Positions 17,462-25,887 of a stretch of DNA of 64,000 nt are shown here, one piece after another. Position numbers and translations under genes: made by a program. The DNA lies in NCBI GenBank assembly GCA_020073385.1, contig JAIQFH010000009.1, positions 1-64,000 of the forward strand. Direction: 5' to 3'. The notes beneath the pieces were generated by a model. That model made no database searches and had not been told where the DNA came from. It saw only the letters and a list, made by a program, of their open reading frames with translations. The DNA is from Terriglobia bacterium (lineage in GTDB: Bacteria > Acidobacteriota > Terriglobia > Terriglobales > Acidobacteriaceae). Each line of letters opens with the position of its first letter. Within the stretch, counting starts at the first letter, position 1.

Positions 17462-18343
17462 CTAATGGCTGACGGGTGCAATGGCTTGCACAATGGCGGT
17501 GACCAGGCCAGGGATGTTGAACTCCCTGGCCGCGATGTCCACCGGAAGGCCTAGTTCGCGGAGCGTGGCGGATGTGACGGGACCAATGGATGCAGTCTTC
17601 ACACCATCGAGCAGCTTTAACTTGCGCCGCGTGCCAAGCAGTTCCACGAAATTCTTCACTGTCGAAGAACTGGTGAAGGTCACTACATTGGGGCGCTGGT
17701 TCGGATTCTTCAGTGCAGCCTGCAGGCGGCGGCGCGAACTTGTGGGGACTACAGTTTCGTAGGCTTCGACGACATCGACGTGAGCTCCGGCTTTGCGCAG
17801 TTCGCGGGGGATCACGTCACGAGCGACTTTGGCACGGACCAACAGAACGCGTTTCCCTTTCACCTTCCCTTTTAAACTGCGAACCACGGATTCGGCGACG
17901 TATTCTTTAGGCATGACGTCGACTTTCAAGCCGCGTTGTTCGATGGCTTTCTTCGTCGCGGGACCGATGGCGGCGACGCGCAAACCACGGGCTAAGACCC
18001 AGGAACTCTTTCTGCGCGAGCGCGGGCCTGAAGGGCCGCTCTTCCACGCTGATTCGGGCCTGGTTGATCTCTGCATCGCCTTTTCGATCCGATTCCACAT
18101 CGCTTCGACACCGTTGACGCTGGTCAGGATCAGCCAGTCGTAGGTCTCGAGATTCTTCAGAGCCGAATCGAGGGCATGAAACGAGCGGGGCTTGCGGATC
18201 TCAATGAAGGGAATTTCGAGCACTTGCGCACCGCGCTTGCGGAGTTCGGCGGAGAGGGATCCGGCTTGATGGCGGGCCCGGCCTACGAGTACGCGCACAC
18301 CTCTTAGCGGCTGGTTCGATGATTTCTTGCGTTTCTTGCTCAT
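17462..18343 (-). CDS. hemD: Uroporphyrinogen-III synthase with repeat-derived insert
   Basis: A 293-residue HemD with two Rossmann-like halves: LRGVRVLVGRAR, LILTSVNGVEAMW, VAAIGPATKKAIEQRGL, VLLVRAKVARDVIPREL, VTFTSSSTVKNFVELL, and SIGPVTSATLRELGLPVDIAA. It cyclises hydroxymethylbilane to uroporphyrinogen III. It is the last gene of the hem cluster. Residues about 90-112, between the MWNRIEKAM helix and LARGLRVAAIGP, are an extra basic segment. Their DNA (18021-18048) is a family A palindromic repeat also found between genes at 25281 and 55925. The ATG at 18343 is used; the GTG at 18379 lies in a small palindrome (GCGGGCAGGACTGCCCGC). Confidence 0.9.
   Translation of the reverse strand: MSKKRKKSSNQPLRGVRVLVGRARHQAGSLSAELRKRGAQVLEIPFIEIRKPRSFHALDSALKNLETYDWLILTSVNGVEAMWNRIEKAMQRSTRPESAWKSGPSGPRSRRKSSWVLARGLRVAAIGPATKKAIEQRGLKVDVMPKEYVAESVVRSLKGKVKGKRVLLVRAKVARDVIPRELRKAGAHVDVVEAYETVVPTSSRRRLQAALKNPNQRPNVVTFTSSSTVKNFVELLGTRRKLKLLDGVKTASIGPVTSATLRELGLPVDIAAREFNIPGLVTAIVQAIAPVSH
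18021..18048. repeat. Family A repeat inside hemD
   Basis: CGCGGGCCTGAAGGGCC followed by GCTCTTCCACG, in frame within hemD. It is identical to the intergenic copy at 25281-25308 except for one base. Confidence 0.85.
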
Positions 18344-18386
18344 GCCTAGCTTTCGCGGGCAGGACTGCCCGCACCACACTGCAGGC

Positions 18387-19040
18387 TCAGGGTCTTTCTT
18401 TCTTCAGGCCCAGTCCATGTTCGCACATCAGGCTGGCGGTGCCGGAAACCGCTGTGTCGGAGGCGCTGCTCAGGGAATCGATGATGTGTTGTTGCTCGTT
18501 TCTGGTTCGGTTCTGGCTGAGCTTGAGCTTCGCTTCGAGCTTGGTGATGGCGATCTCAAAACCGACGATGTGGCTAAGCATGCGCTGGCGGTACGGCTCG
18601 CTTAGGCTGGCCCACTGTTCTTCATACGCGGCTTCGAACGTGGGAATCAGATCGTGGAGCATGTTCAGCAATTGGTTCGGTTCGGCGTAGGTTGTCGCGT
18701 TGCCGTAGATGTGCACCGCAGCATAATTCCACGTTGGCACAACGTCGCGGGTGTCGTAGTTTGACGGCGAGATGTAGGCGTGCGGACCGTGAAAGATCAT
18801 CAGGCACGTCGGATCATTTTGCAGATATCGCCAGTGCGGATTGGCCTTGGCGACGTGGCCGCGGATCACCAGTTGATCGGACAATTCTCGGATGACCACG
18901 GGAACATGGGTGGCAAACGGACCTTCGTTGGTATTCGAGATGAGGATGACAAATGGATTAGCGCGCATGAATGCCAGCGCGGTGGCGCGATCTTGGTTGC
19001 GGAAGTGTTCGGGAATGTACACCGTTTCTTCTTGCCTCAC
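18387..19040 (-). CDS. PaiB-family FMN-binding negative regulator
   Basis: A 217-residue split-barrel flavin-binding protein. Family hallmarks are the start YIPEHFRNQDRATALAFMRANPF, ATHVPVVI, the GHVAKANPHWR motif, FHGPHAYISPSNY, and VPTWNYAAVHIYG. PaiB of Bacillus represses sporulation and protease genes, but most relatives have no tested function, and an oxidoreductase role is equally possible. It lies in the hem cluster between the DUF4442 gene and hemD. The C-terminal 30 residues are poorly conserved. Confidence 0.88.
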   Translation of the reverse strand: MRQEETVYIPEHFRNQDRATALAFMRANPFVILISNTNEGPFATHVPVVIRELSDQLVIRGHVAKANPHWRYLQNDPTCLMIFHGPHAYISPSNYDTRDVVPTWNYAAVHIYGNATTYAEPNQLLNMLHDLIPTFEAAYEEQWASLSEPYRQRMLSHIVGFEIAITKLEAKLKLSQNRTRNEQQHIIDSLSSASDTAVSGTASLMCEHGLGLKKERP

Positions 19041-19054
19041 GATGCGAAACTATC

Positions 19055-19114
19055 ACCACAGAGGGCACAGAGGTTCACAGAGGCTCGTCTGTGCGCCTCT
19101 GTGCCCTCGCTGGT
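19055..19114. repeat. Family E palindromic repeat
   Basis: ACCACAGAGGGCACAGAGG and its near-inverse CCTCTGTGCCCTCGCTGGT surround TTCACAGAGGCTCGTCTGTG. It sits between the DUF4442 and paiB-like genes. Related copies lie at 25729, 27581 and 36987. Confidence 0.8.
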
Positions 19115-19139
19115 GAAGATGTTTTGATGCCCGGACGAG

Positions 19140-19628
19140 CTACACCGGTTCTTTCTTGCGCACATTCAACAGCTTCTCTACTTCGGCGATCACGGTTCCC
19201 TGCTCGTCTTTCACTTCTACTTTGAAGGTTGGTTCGTATTTCGGCAAGCTCTTCAACTTATTGCGAAGGTCGTCAAGCTGGACGTCAGTGAGGCGGAATT
19301 CGGCGCGGACCGTGCCCTTTCCCGGCCTGCGATAGCGGATGCTCGCAGCTTTGTCCCACACGACGTAGTCACGGCCCAGGTTTGCCATCAGCATGAGCAT
19401 ATAGAAGGGGTCGGTCATGGCGAAGAGCGATCCGCCGAAGTGGGTGCCGACATAGTTGGCGTTCCACCAGCGGAGTTTCATCTCGACGTCGATGGCTTTC
19501 ATATCGGGCGCGATGTGCTTGACGCGAATTCCGGCACCGAGGAACGGCGGCCAGAAATTCACGGCCCGGCGAAGTGCGTGGGAATTGTTGTAGCCGCCTA
19601 GAAGTTTGAGGAGGACGTTACGAGTCAT
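19140..19628 (-). CDS. DUF4442 hot-dog-fold protein
   Basis: A 162-residue protein of the DUF4442 family, related to PaaI-type thioesterases. Matching segments are the FWPPFLGAGIRVKHIAPD start, RWWNANYVGTHFGGSLFAMTDPFYMLMLM, and DKAASIRYRRPGKG. The GTHFGGSLFAMTD stretch corresponds to the active-site helix of hot-dog proteins. A thioesterase or acyl-binding role is likely but the substrate is unknown. It lies between hemC and the paiB-like gene on the same strand. Confidence 0.87.
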   Translation of the reverse strand: MTRNVLLKLLGGYNNSHALRRAVNFWPPFLGAGIRVKHIAPDMKAIDVEMKLRWWNANYVGTHFGGSLFAMTDPFYMLMLMANLGRDYVVWDKAASIRYRRPGKGTVRAEFRLTDVQLDDLRNKLKSLPKYEPTFKVEVKDEQGTVIAEVEKLLNVRKKEPV

Positions 19629-19640
19629 ACCCTTCGTGAA

Positions 19641-19670
19641 CCTTCGCCTGCCCTGAGCTTAGCCGAAGGG
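19641..19670 (-). repeat. Family B repeat
   Basis: On the minus strand it reads CCCTTCGGCTAAGCTCAGGG followed by CAGGCGAAGG. The CTCAGGGCAGGC core recurs in mutS (34898-34920) and at 43276-43299. Confidence 0.75.
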
Positions 19671-19710
19671 TGCCCTTTGTGGTTCATGACTTTCACAGTT
19701 CTAGATGAGA

Positions 19711-20664
19711 TCAAGGCTGCGGAGGAACCGCCAGGCCGCGGCCGTAAACAGCTTCGAGGATGGCATCGCCACCCCGTTTCAGCAGGGACGCCCCGGCTTC
19801 GTTGCCAAGCTTTTCGGGATCGTCTCCGTCGCGGGAGTCGCGGAGCAACTTTGAACCGTCGGGGTCGGCAACGATCGACTCCAGGTGCAACGTGCCATTT
19901 TTCATCTCGGCGAAGGCGCCGATGGGGACCTGGCAGCCTCCGCCGAGGCTGTTGAGCAGAGCGCGTTCGCAGGTAGTGGCGGCTCGGGCGTTGGAATCAT
20001 TCAGGAAGCTGAGGAGTTCGCGCGTCTTCGCGTCGCCTTCGCGGATTTCGATGCCTAGCGCTCCCTGTCCGGCGGCAGGACACATGATTTCGGCCGGGAT
20101 GATCTGCTTGATCAGTTCCGTTTTGCCGAGGCGCTTCAGGCCGGCCGCAGCGAGTATGACGGCGTCGTAGTCTCCTTGTTCGAGCTTGCGCAGGCGTGTA
20201 TCGACGTTGCCACGCAGGGGATGAATATCGAGATCGGGGCGGATGGCTTTGAGTTGCGCCTGGCGCCGCAGGCTGGAGGTGCCGACGCGCGCGCCTTTCG
20301 GCAGGTCCTCGATTCTTGAATAGAGGCGCGAGCAGAAGGCGTCGCGCGGATCTTGTCTTTCAGTGATGGCGGCGATCTCGAATCCCTTGGGGAGTTCCGT
20401 CGGCAGATCTTTCAGCGAGTGGACGGCGAGGTCGACCTTGCCAGCGGCGAGGGCTTCCTCGATTTCTTTGGTGAACATACCCTTGGTGCCGACCTTGGCG
20501 AGGGCAACGTCGGTGATCTTGTCGCCGGTGGTGTGAATGATTTCAATCTCGACCTCGTGTCCGCGGGCGCGGAGAAGGGCGGAAATGTGGTTGGCCTGCC
20601 AGAGGGCAAGCTGGGAGCCGCGGGAGCCGATGCGGAGTTTGGTGGGATTGCCGTTAGAGGTCAT
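19711..20664 (-). CDS. hemC: Hydroxymethylbilane synthase (porphobilinogen deaminase)
   Basis: A 317-residue enzyme that joins four porphobilinogens into hydroxymethylbilane. Key signs are [16 protein letters not shown], the KDLPTELP loop with K85 and D86 in the active site, [11 protein letters not shown] for substrate binding, and C244 in [10 protein letters not shown], which carries the dipyrromethane cofactor. Length is normal. It follows hemA after a 313-bp gap filled with repeats, so it may have its own promoter. Confidence 0.97.
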   Translation of the reverse strand: MTSNGNPTKLRIGSRGSQLALWQANHISALLRARGHEVEIEIIHTTGDKITDVALAKVGTKGMFTKEIEEALAAGKVDLAVHSLKDLPTELPKGFEIAAITERQDPRDAFCSRLYSRIEDLPKGARVGTSSLRRQAQLKAIRPDLDIHPLRGNVDTRLRKLEQGDYDAVILAAAGLKRLGKTELIKQIIPAEIMCPAAGQGALGIEIREGDAKTRELLSFLNDSNARAATTCERALLNSLGGGCQVPIGAFAEMKNGTLHLESIVADPDGSKLLRDSRDGDDPEKLGNEAGASLLKRGGDAILEAVYGRGLAVPPQP

Positions 20665-20977
20665 TGTTTTGTCGTAAAGGGCGCGAGCGTAACGTCCCTC
20701 CGGGACTCATCCCTTCTTGTGGAGCGCACCCGGCACTTCCGTACCGGGCCTTCACATGCCGCCGCTTCGCGGCTAGGGACGCGTAGGTGCTGGATCTGGT
20801 GCTCATCGAAGATGGAGATTACGACACGGAAATTCCTCGCATCGCCGAGGGTTATGCCTAACTGATAGGGATCCTTCGACTGCGTCTGGTAGTTCGCTTC
20901 GCTCACCGCCAGACTCCGCTCAGGATGACAAGGGGCTGGGATGCGATTCCAGTCGAGAAGACTGCACGGCGCCGACA
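20665..20977. other. Repeat-rich gap between hemA and hemC
   Basis: It contains GCCGCCGCTTCGCGGC (about 20758-20773) and a family H unit (20869-20930). A 106-codon minus-strand frame runs across it but is built largely from these repeats, so I do not call a gene. A short LGITLGDARNFRVVISIFDE stretch in that frame looks protein-like and could be a remnant. Confidence 0.6.
20869..20930. repeat. Family H repeat
   Basis: GGATCCTTCGACTGCGTCTG at the left and CCGCTCAGGATGACAAGG at the right, with inner arms TCTGG and CCAGA. Short relatives lie at 27337-27373 and 30678-30718. Confidence 0.7.
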
Positions 20978-22294
20978 TCACTGCCGCGTCCCCACTTCGG
21001 CTTTCTTGTCTGCAGGCTCGGCGTGAGTTTCTTTCGGCTTTACCTGCAAATTGAACAAGCGCCGCACCACATCCACTACCGTCGTTGCTTCCGATTCTTT
21101 GGCTGCCGTCTTCAGCGTCGTGATCGGGGTATGCATCACTTTGTTGATGATGCCGCGCGTCAGGGCTTCGACTGCCATTTCCTGCTCTGGGGTCAGTTGT
21201 CCCATGCGGCCGCGGACGCGGTCAATTTCCGCCTGCCGGATAGTTTCCAGATGATCCTGCAGGCTCACGATCGTCGGCACAACGTCAAGCGTGCTCTGGC
21301 GGGCTTCGAATTTTTCAACTTCGCTGGCGATGATCGCTTCGGCGCGCTCGGCTTCTTTGCGGCGGTCGGCGACGTGGCTCGACACGGCCTGCTGCAGGTC
21401 GTCGATGTCATAGGCGAAAATGCCGTCGAGCTTGCCCATTTCCGGCGATACGTCGCGGGGCACCGCGATATCGATGAAGAACATCGGACGATTTTTGCGG
21501 CGGGCGAGGAACTGTTCGCCATGCTCGCGCCGGAAGATGGCGTGTGGCGCGCCCGTTGAAGTAATGACGATATCCGCACGGTCGCACGTCGAGTAGAGAT
21601 CCTCGAACTTGATGGCCTGTCCGTCGAACTTCTGCGCTAGTCCAATAGCGCGGTCGTAAGTGCGGTTAGCCACGAAGATCGAGGCGCAGCCGTGGGCCAT
21701 CAGGTGGCGGGCAGCGAGTTCGCTCATCTTGCCGGCACCGACGATGAAGACTTTCTTTCCCTGCAGCGTTCCGAAAATCTTTTTCGCCAATTCAACCGCG
21801 ACCGACGCGATCGAGACCGACGACGAACCGACCGCGGTTTCGCTGCGCACGCGCTTGGCTACGGCGAAGGCACGGCTGAAGAGCTGGTCGAGTTGTCCGC
21901 GGACCGCGCCCACAGCGCGAGCGGTGGCATATGCCTCTTTTACCTGGCCCAGTATCTGAGCCTCGCCCACCACCATGGAATCGAGACTCGACGCGACGCG
22001 GAACAGGTGCCGCACGGCGTCTTTCTCGCGGAATTCGTACAAGTGAGCGTCCAGGTCTTCGGGTTTCAGGTGGAAGTGGTCGTGGAGGAATCCGCGCAGA
22101 TCGGCGTGACCGTTCACCGTGTGGGTAACGATCTCGACGCGATTGCAGGTCGAGATCACCATACCCTCTTCAATTCCCGGATAGGCGGTGAGGTCGCGGC
22201 AGGTATCAGGCAGGCGCGATTCGGGGATCGCCAGCCGCTCGCGGACTTCGAGCGGCGCGCTCTTGTGATTCAAGCCGATGAGCTGGTATCTCAT
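20978..22294 (-). CDS. hemA: Glutamyl-tRNA reductase
   Basis: A 438-residue HemA that reduces glutamyl-tRNA to glutamate-1-semialdehyde, the first step of the C5 haem pathway. The start MRYQLIGLNHKSAPLEVRE, the catalytic C50 in ISTCNRVEI, the NADPH-binding GAGKMSELAARHL, and the C-terminal dimerisation helix are all present. Its ATG overlaps the stop of the upstream hemX-like gene (ATGA), which suggests coupled translation. An open frame reaching back to 22444 overlaps hemX and is not used. Confidence 0.96.
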   Translation of the reverse strand: MRYQLIGLNHKSAPLEVRERLAIPESRLPDTCRDLTAYPGIEEGMVISTCNRVEIVTHTVNGHADLRGFLHDHFHLKPEDLDAHLYEFREKDAVRHLFRVASSLDSMVVGEAQILGQVKEAYATARAVGAVRGQLDQLFSRAFAVAKRVRSETAVGSSSVSIASVAVELAKKIFGTLQGKKVFIVGAGKMSELAARHLMAHGCASIFVANRTYDRAIGLAQKFDGQAIKFEDLYSTCDRADIVITSTGAPHAIFRREHGEQFLARRKNRPMFFIDIAVPRDVSPEMGKLDGIFAYDIDDLQQAVSSHVADRRKEAERAEAIIASEVEKFEARQSTLDVVPTIVSLQDHLETIRQAEIDRVRGRMGQLTPEQEMAVEALTRGIINKVMHTPITTLKTAAKESEATTVVDVVRRLFNLQVKPKETHAEPADKKAEVGTRQ

Positions 22295-23109
22295 GAGGTC
22301 CCGAACCTGTGCATCGCTGAGAAGTAGTTTGCCGCCCACGCGGCCAGCGCGGCCACGAAGGCGAACGTTGCCAGAAATGCGGCGCGGCGCCCGCGCCATC
22401 CCGAGTTCCAGCGGGTGAACACCATCACCATGTACACGGCCCACATCAGCACAGAAAGCAGAATCTTGGGGTCGAGAAAGTCAACGCGTCCGATTGTCGG
22501 CGCGGTAATGGCGACGACCGAACCGGTGATCAGGCCCAGCGTCATGAACGGAAAGCCCAGCAGCAGCGAGCGATAGCCGATCTGATCGATGACTTCGAGC
22601 GCCGGGAGGAAGGCGATCAGGCTCGTCGACTTCTTGGCTTTGAGGCGGCGTTCCTGCAGCAGATAGAGCAGGCTCGCGCCGAAGCTCACCAGCAGTGCCG
22701 CATAGCCGGTGAAGATCAGCATGATGTGAGCGATGAGCCATCCCTTATGCGAGACGAATTGCGTGAGCAAGACCGGCTGCTCGTCCAGCGCCGCCACAAA
22801 CGTCAGGAAGAACACCACAGGAAATACAACGACTCCAGGGGAAGTGGTTTTATAAATCGCGTAGATGACCAGGAAGAAAATCATCGACAAGAAGGCCAGG
22901 AGCGATTCGCTGTTATGAACCGAGGCCCACACGATTTGCCCGGACAGGAAGAGTTCGGTCAGGGAAACGAAGTGGAAGACCATGCCCATGGTGGCGGCGT
23001 GCAGGGCGATGCGGCTGAAGAGATCGCTGGTGCGAGTCAGCGCCACGAAGGCGTAGACCAAGCCCACGAAATAGCACCCCAGCGCGAAACGCAGCCAAAG
23101 CAGTGACAT
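22291..23109 (-). CDS. HemX/CcsA-like cytochrome c assembly membrane protein
   Basis: A 272-residue inner-membrane protein with about eight hydrophobic segments, starting MSLLWLRFALGCYFVGLVYAFVAL. The segment WLIAHIMLIFTGYAALLVSFGASLLYLLQERRLK matches the cytochrome C assembly family, with conserved His near 90 and in WLIAHIML. The tryptophan-rich WWD motif of true CcsA is not evident, so it is closer to HemX, which modulates HemA. As in Bacillus, it sits with hemA, here upstream and overlapping it by four bases. Confidence 0.85.
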   Translation of the reverse strand: MSLLWLRFALGCYFVGLVYAFVALTRTSDLFSRIALHAATMGMVFHFVSLTELFLSGQIVWASVHNSESLLAFLSMIFFLVIYAIYKTTSPGVVVFPVVFFLTFVAALDEQPVLLTQFVSHKGWLIAHIMLIFTGYAALLVSFGASLLYLLQERRLKAKKSTSLIAFLPALEVIDQIGYRSLLLGFPFMTLGLITGSVVAITAPTIGRVDFLDPKILLSVLMWAVYMVMVFTRWNSGWRGRRAAFLATFAFVAALAAWAANYFSAMHRFGTS

Positions 23110-23393
23110 GCAGTTCTCAGTTCTCAATTCCCAGTTCTCAGCAACCCCTCGCCGGACAACCTGGGCACGGAAGCTCAAGAAAAAACGGAGTTTCTTGAGT
23201 TTACCGCAAATCCACAGAGGTTCTGTACTCCTCTGGTACTACGATGCCATTGTCCGGCTGGATTGGTCTAAGGCCAAGAAAGATAGTCACTTAAGTGTGT
23301 GATTAGAATCACAGACTGAAACTGAGAAGCCTCAGGGTTCCTTCGTGTACCTTCGTGCCCTTTGCGGTTAATGCAGTCTCTCCGAGTCCGCTG
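23110..23393. other. Intergenic region with tandem CAGTTCTCA and family E half
   Basis: CAGTTCTCA and close variants occur three times from 23111 to 23141. A family E half-element (TTCCTTCGTGTACCTTCGTG onward) lies at 23337-23371. I see no clear promoter for the hem cluster. Confidence 0.55.
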
Positions 23394-23888
23394 CTATTTC
23401 GACTTCGGCAATGCGTGGGGGTTGGGCATGCCCTGCGGGATCGCGGTGTGACCAGCGCCCATGGAGCCCATATCGCCGGGAGCGAAGCATGTCACGCGTC
23501 CACTGGAAGCCAGACGCAGTTCCGACGGGCAGGCGCCGCTGCTGACCCCTCCACCTTCCGAGCGCGCGGTGAACAGTTTGCCTTCCGCGTTGCCCGCGAC
23601 GCCGACAACCATGCCGGGCATGTCGTAGCTGACATAGAACGGATGTTTTGCCTTGCTGGCCTGCAGCGCACAATCGGCGGCTCCCTTCGACTGTGCTTCC
23701 GGGGCGTGGACATCCAGCCGTCCGCAATTCGTGGCGGAATTTCCGCCGTATTCCTGCAACTTGAGTTGCACGGCGTCGGGCGCCTTGGAAGGAGCGGCAC
23801 TCGGGGACGACGAGGTCTGCGGGGCGTTCGACTTGCTGCAAGCTGCCAATACAAGGAGCGTGGAGAGGAGGAGGAGGAGGTTTTTCAT
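23394..23888 (-). CDS. Lipoprotein of unknown function
   Basis: A 164-residue protein with a lipoprotein signal: MKNLLLLLSTLLVLAACS, with the lipobox LAAC at the cleavage site. A Ser/Pro-rich linker follows (about 22-38), then a compact domain with four further Cys residues (NCGRLD, ADCALQ, GACPSE, VTCFAP) that could form two disulphides. No named family is recognised. The frame continues far upstream, but the signal sequence fixes the start at 23888. Confidence 0.8.
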   Translation of the reverse strand: MKNLLLLLSTLLVLAACSKSNAPQTSSSPSAAPSKAPDAVQLKLQEYGGNSATNCGRLDVHAPEAQSKGAADCALQASKAKHPFYVSYDMPGMVVGVAGNAEGKLFTARSEGGGVSSGACPSELRLASSGRVTCFAPGDMGSMGAGHTAIPQGMPNPHALPKSK

Positions 23889-24000
23889 AGAAATTGAATT
23901 GTAAATCCTGGTGCACTCGGGGGAAGGTTGCGGAAGTGCCATTTGTTGTAAACCGACTAGCCAGAAATAGCCACTACCCATTTTGATGGGATCCCTTCTC

Positions 24001-24055
24001 CAAGCCGCTCGGCCTCGCCTTTGCGGGACAGCCGAAGGCGGCTGTTCCCACATGG
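24001..24055. repeat. Family C repeat, complete intergenic copy
   Basis: AAGCCGCTCGGCCTCGCC followed by the hairpin GGGACAGCCG / CGGCTGTTCCC and CACATG. The same two-part layout, with a family B insert in the middle, is found inside mutS at 34879-34954. Shorter hairpin-only copies lie at 33151 and 42371. Confidence 0.85.
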
Positions 24056-24073
24056 GCTGTAGTGACTCACTCC

Positions 24074-25198
24074 TTAATTCTTCCCCGTCAGTTTTCGGAT
24101 CAGGTCGGCTTCCGCCTGGCGGTACGGAGTGCCATCGGGGTGAAGGACCTCGTGGAACCAGACTGGAGGCTGGTGTTTCACGTAGGGATGATCCCACGAC
24201 TCCCACGGATAGTATGTCTGCGTCTTTCCGGCAACGAATCCCCAGTTAATGGCGCCGACTTTTTCTTCCTTCGCGATCGGCAGGATCGTGTCGAACGTGC
24301 TACCCACCGAGCGCGCCATGAATTCGGTACAGATGATGGGGCGATGGAATTGTCTGAGCCAGGTGATCTCGGCTTTGAAGGACTCGGGCCAGTTGTAGTT
24401 GTGGAAGGTGATGACATCTGACTCGCGGAGTTGGATGCGATCGATCTCGTGCTGTGCGTTTTCGTCTTTGGAGATGTCCACGTCCCACACGCCACTGGTG
24501 AGAGGCTGGGAAGGATTGACTTCGCGGGCCCAGGCAAAAACCTGCGGCAGCAGCACAGCCACGCGGCCTCTCTTTTCCGTTGGCTTCAGTTCTGTGTTGG
24601 CGTAGTCGCCACCGCCGGAGTTGTCAGGCTCATTCCAGACGTCCCATCCGAGAATGCGGTCGTCTTTGGCGAAGGCTCCGACCACGCCCTGCACATAGGC
24701 TTTTAGGCGCGCAACCTGGGCGGGATCGGCGAGGGCCTTGGCGCCCGGGCTCTGCACCCATCCAGAGTTATGCACTCCTGGAATGGGATCGTGCTGCTTG
24801 CCCAGGCGCGGTGCAGGATCCCAGCAGGAATCGAACAGCACGAGCAGCGGCCGGACGTGATGGCGCGAAGAGATTGTCAGAAACTGATCGAGGCGCTTCT
24901 GGAAACCGGCGGCGTCCTGCTGCCAGAGCAGGTCGTGGAAGAAGACGCGCATGGTGTTCATGCCGAGAGATTCGGCCCAGCCAAGTTCTTTGTCGATCTG
25001 TGTCGGATCGAAGGTGTCCTCCTGCCACATCTCAAGTTCGTTAATGGCGGACTTGGGGACATAGTTGCTGCCGACCAGCCAGGGCTGCTGAGCATACCAG
25101 TCATTCGCTTTTTGCTCGGACCAGCGAGAAGTTTGGGCCCAGACAAAGCAAGAGGAAAATAGAAATGCAACGATGACGGCGGATTTGAGATTTTTCAT
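24074..25198 (-). CDS. Secreted GH5-like glycoside hydrolase
   Basis: A 374-residue protein with a signal peptide (MKNLKSAVIVAFLFSSCFVWAQ) and a clan GH-A TIM barrel. The likely acid/base is E190 in ILGWDVWNEPDN, and the nucleophile E292 in IICTEFMAR. NTMRVFFHDLLWQQD near the N-terminus is the usual strand-two motif. It probably acts on plant or microbial beta-glycans. The substrate cannot be read from the sequence; automatic labels of cellulase or xylanase would be guesses. GGAG lies eight bases upstream of the ATG. Confidence 0.88.
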   Translation of the reverse strand: MKNLKSAVIVAFLFSSCFVWAQTSRWSEQKANDWYAQQPWLVGSNYVPKSAINELEMWQEDTFDPTQIDKELGWAESLGMNTMRVFFHDLLWQQDAAGFQKRLDQFLTISSRHHVRPLLVLFDSCWDPAPRLGKQHDPIPGVHNSGWVQSPGAKALADPAQVARLKAYVQGVVGAFAKDDRILGWDVWNEPDNSGGGDYANTELKPTEKRGRVAVLLPQVFAWAREVNPSQPLTSGVWDVDISKDENAQHEIDRIQLRESDVITFHNYNWPESFKAEITWLRQFHRPIICTEFMARSVGSTFDTILPIAKEEKVGAINWGFVAGKTQTYYPWESWDHPYVKHQPPVWFHEVLHPDGTPYRQAEADLIRKLTGKN

Positions 25199-25280
25199 GG
25201 GGATCTCCGCCAGAAGTTATATCACCAGCGTCAGTGCGATCGGGAGCACTGGGCTAAAGTCCATGTCAAACCGGGTCTAA

Positions 25281-25308
25281 CGCGGCCCTGAAGGGCCGCT
25301 CTTCCACG
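25281..25308. repeat. Family A repeat, intergenic copy
   Basis: CGCGGCCCTGAAGGGCC followed by GCTCTTCCACG, preceded by GGGCTAAAGTCC (25252-25263) and CCGGGTCTAA. The longer unit is repeated at 55892-55953. Confidence 0.85.
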
Positions 25309-25311
25309 TGC

Positions 25312-25674
25312 TCACTCCACACCCAAGCTCGACAACGCTTCTTCAAGCAAGGCGGCGTCGATGCGCAAGCGGCGTCCGTCGGCCTTGACGTCCTCGAGTT
25401 CATCGAACCCGCGGAACAGGCGCAGCTTGACGGCGGCGTATTGCTCGGCGTCATTCAAGTCGCGGCCATGATTCTGACTCCACTCTGCTAATGGGCCCTG
25501 CGGCAAAAAGACGCTGACGGAATATGTCAGCTTGCGGTCGGAGGTCACATCGAAGATGAACTCCGTAGCGGGAGCTTCGGCATCATCGGGCAGGGCCGCG
25601 CGCTTGCCCACAAAATAGTACTGGTACACGTAGCCCTGCGCACCGGTATAGGTCTTCAGTCGGCGGACCGTCAT
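25312..25674 (-). CDS. Small conserved-looking hypothetical protein
   Basis: A 120-residue protein starting MTVRRLKTYTGAQGYVYQYYFVGKRAAL. It shows alternating strand-like segments (EFIFDVTSDRKLTYSVSVFLP) and a C-terminal acidic helix ending LLEEALSSLGVE. There is no signal peptide. No family is named with confidence. An upstream ATG at 25725 would add 17 residues that overlap a family E repeat, so I use 25674. No Shine-Dalgarno sequence is visible. Confidence 0.65.
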   Translation of the reverse strand: MTVRRLKTYTGAQGYVYQYYFVGKRAALPDDAEAPATEFIFDVTSDRKLTYSVSVFLPQGPLAEWSQNHGRDLNDAEQYAAVKLRLFRGFDELEDVKADGRRLRIDAALLEEALSSLGVE

Positions 25675-25728
25675 CCGGACATTATGGAGCTTTGGCCGCT
25701 TCTTTGTCGCGGGCAACAAAAGCATTTA

Positions 25729-25804
25729 CCACGAAGGGCACTAAGGTTCACGAAGCAACCCCCACGCTCAATTCCCTTCGTGGAACTTCGTGTCCTGCGT
25801 GGTG
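25729..25804. repeat. Family E palindromic repeat
   Basis: ACCACGAAGGGCACTAAGG, TTCACGAAG, then an inverse arm CTTCGTGGAACTTCGTGTCC and TGCGTGGT. It is a long imperfect inverted repeat between two genes. Confidence 0.8.
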
Positions 25805-25818
25805 ATCTCAGTCTCTCC

Positions 25819-25847
25819 GAGACAAATCTCGCAAAGAAGAATATTGT
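25819..25847 (+). promoter_or_regulatory. Possible sigma-70-like promoter for the Gfo/Idh/MocA gene
   Basis: GAGACA and TATTGT are separated by 17 bases, 41 bp before the ATG at 25888. Each hexamer matches the consensus at four of six positions. This is weak evidence. Confidence 0.3.
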
Positions 25848-25887
25848 GTGAGGCGCACGTCCATTTCCACGCGGGAGAAATGTACTT

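Noticed and set aside
20661-20981. 106-codon minus-strand frame between hemA and hemC
   Set aside because: Much of it is translated family H and related repeats. A short protein-like stretch is noted but is not enough for a gene.
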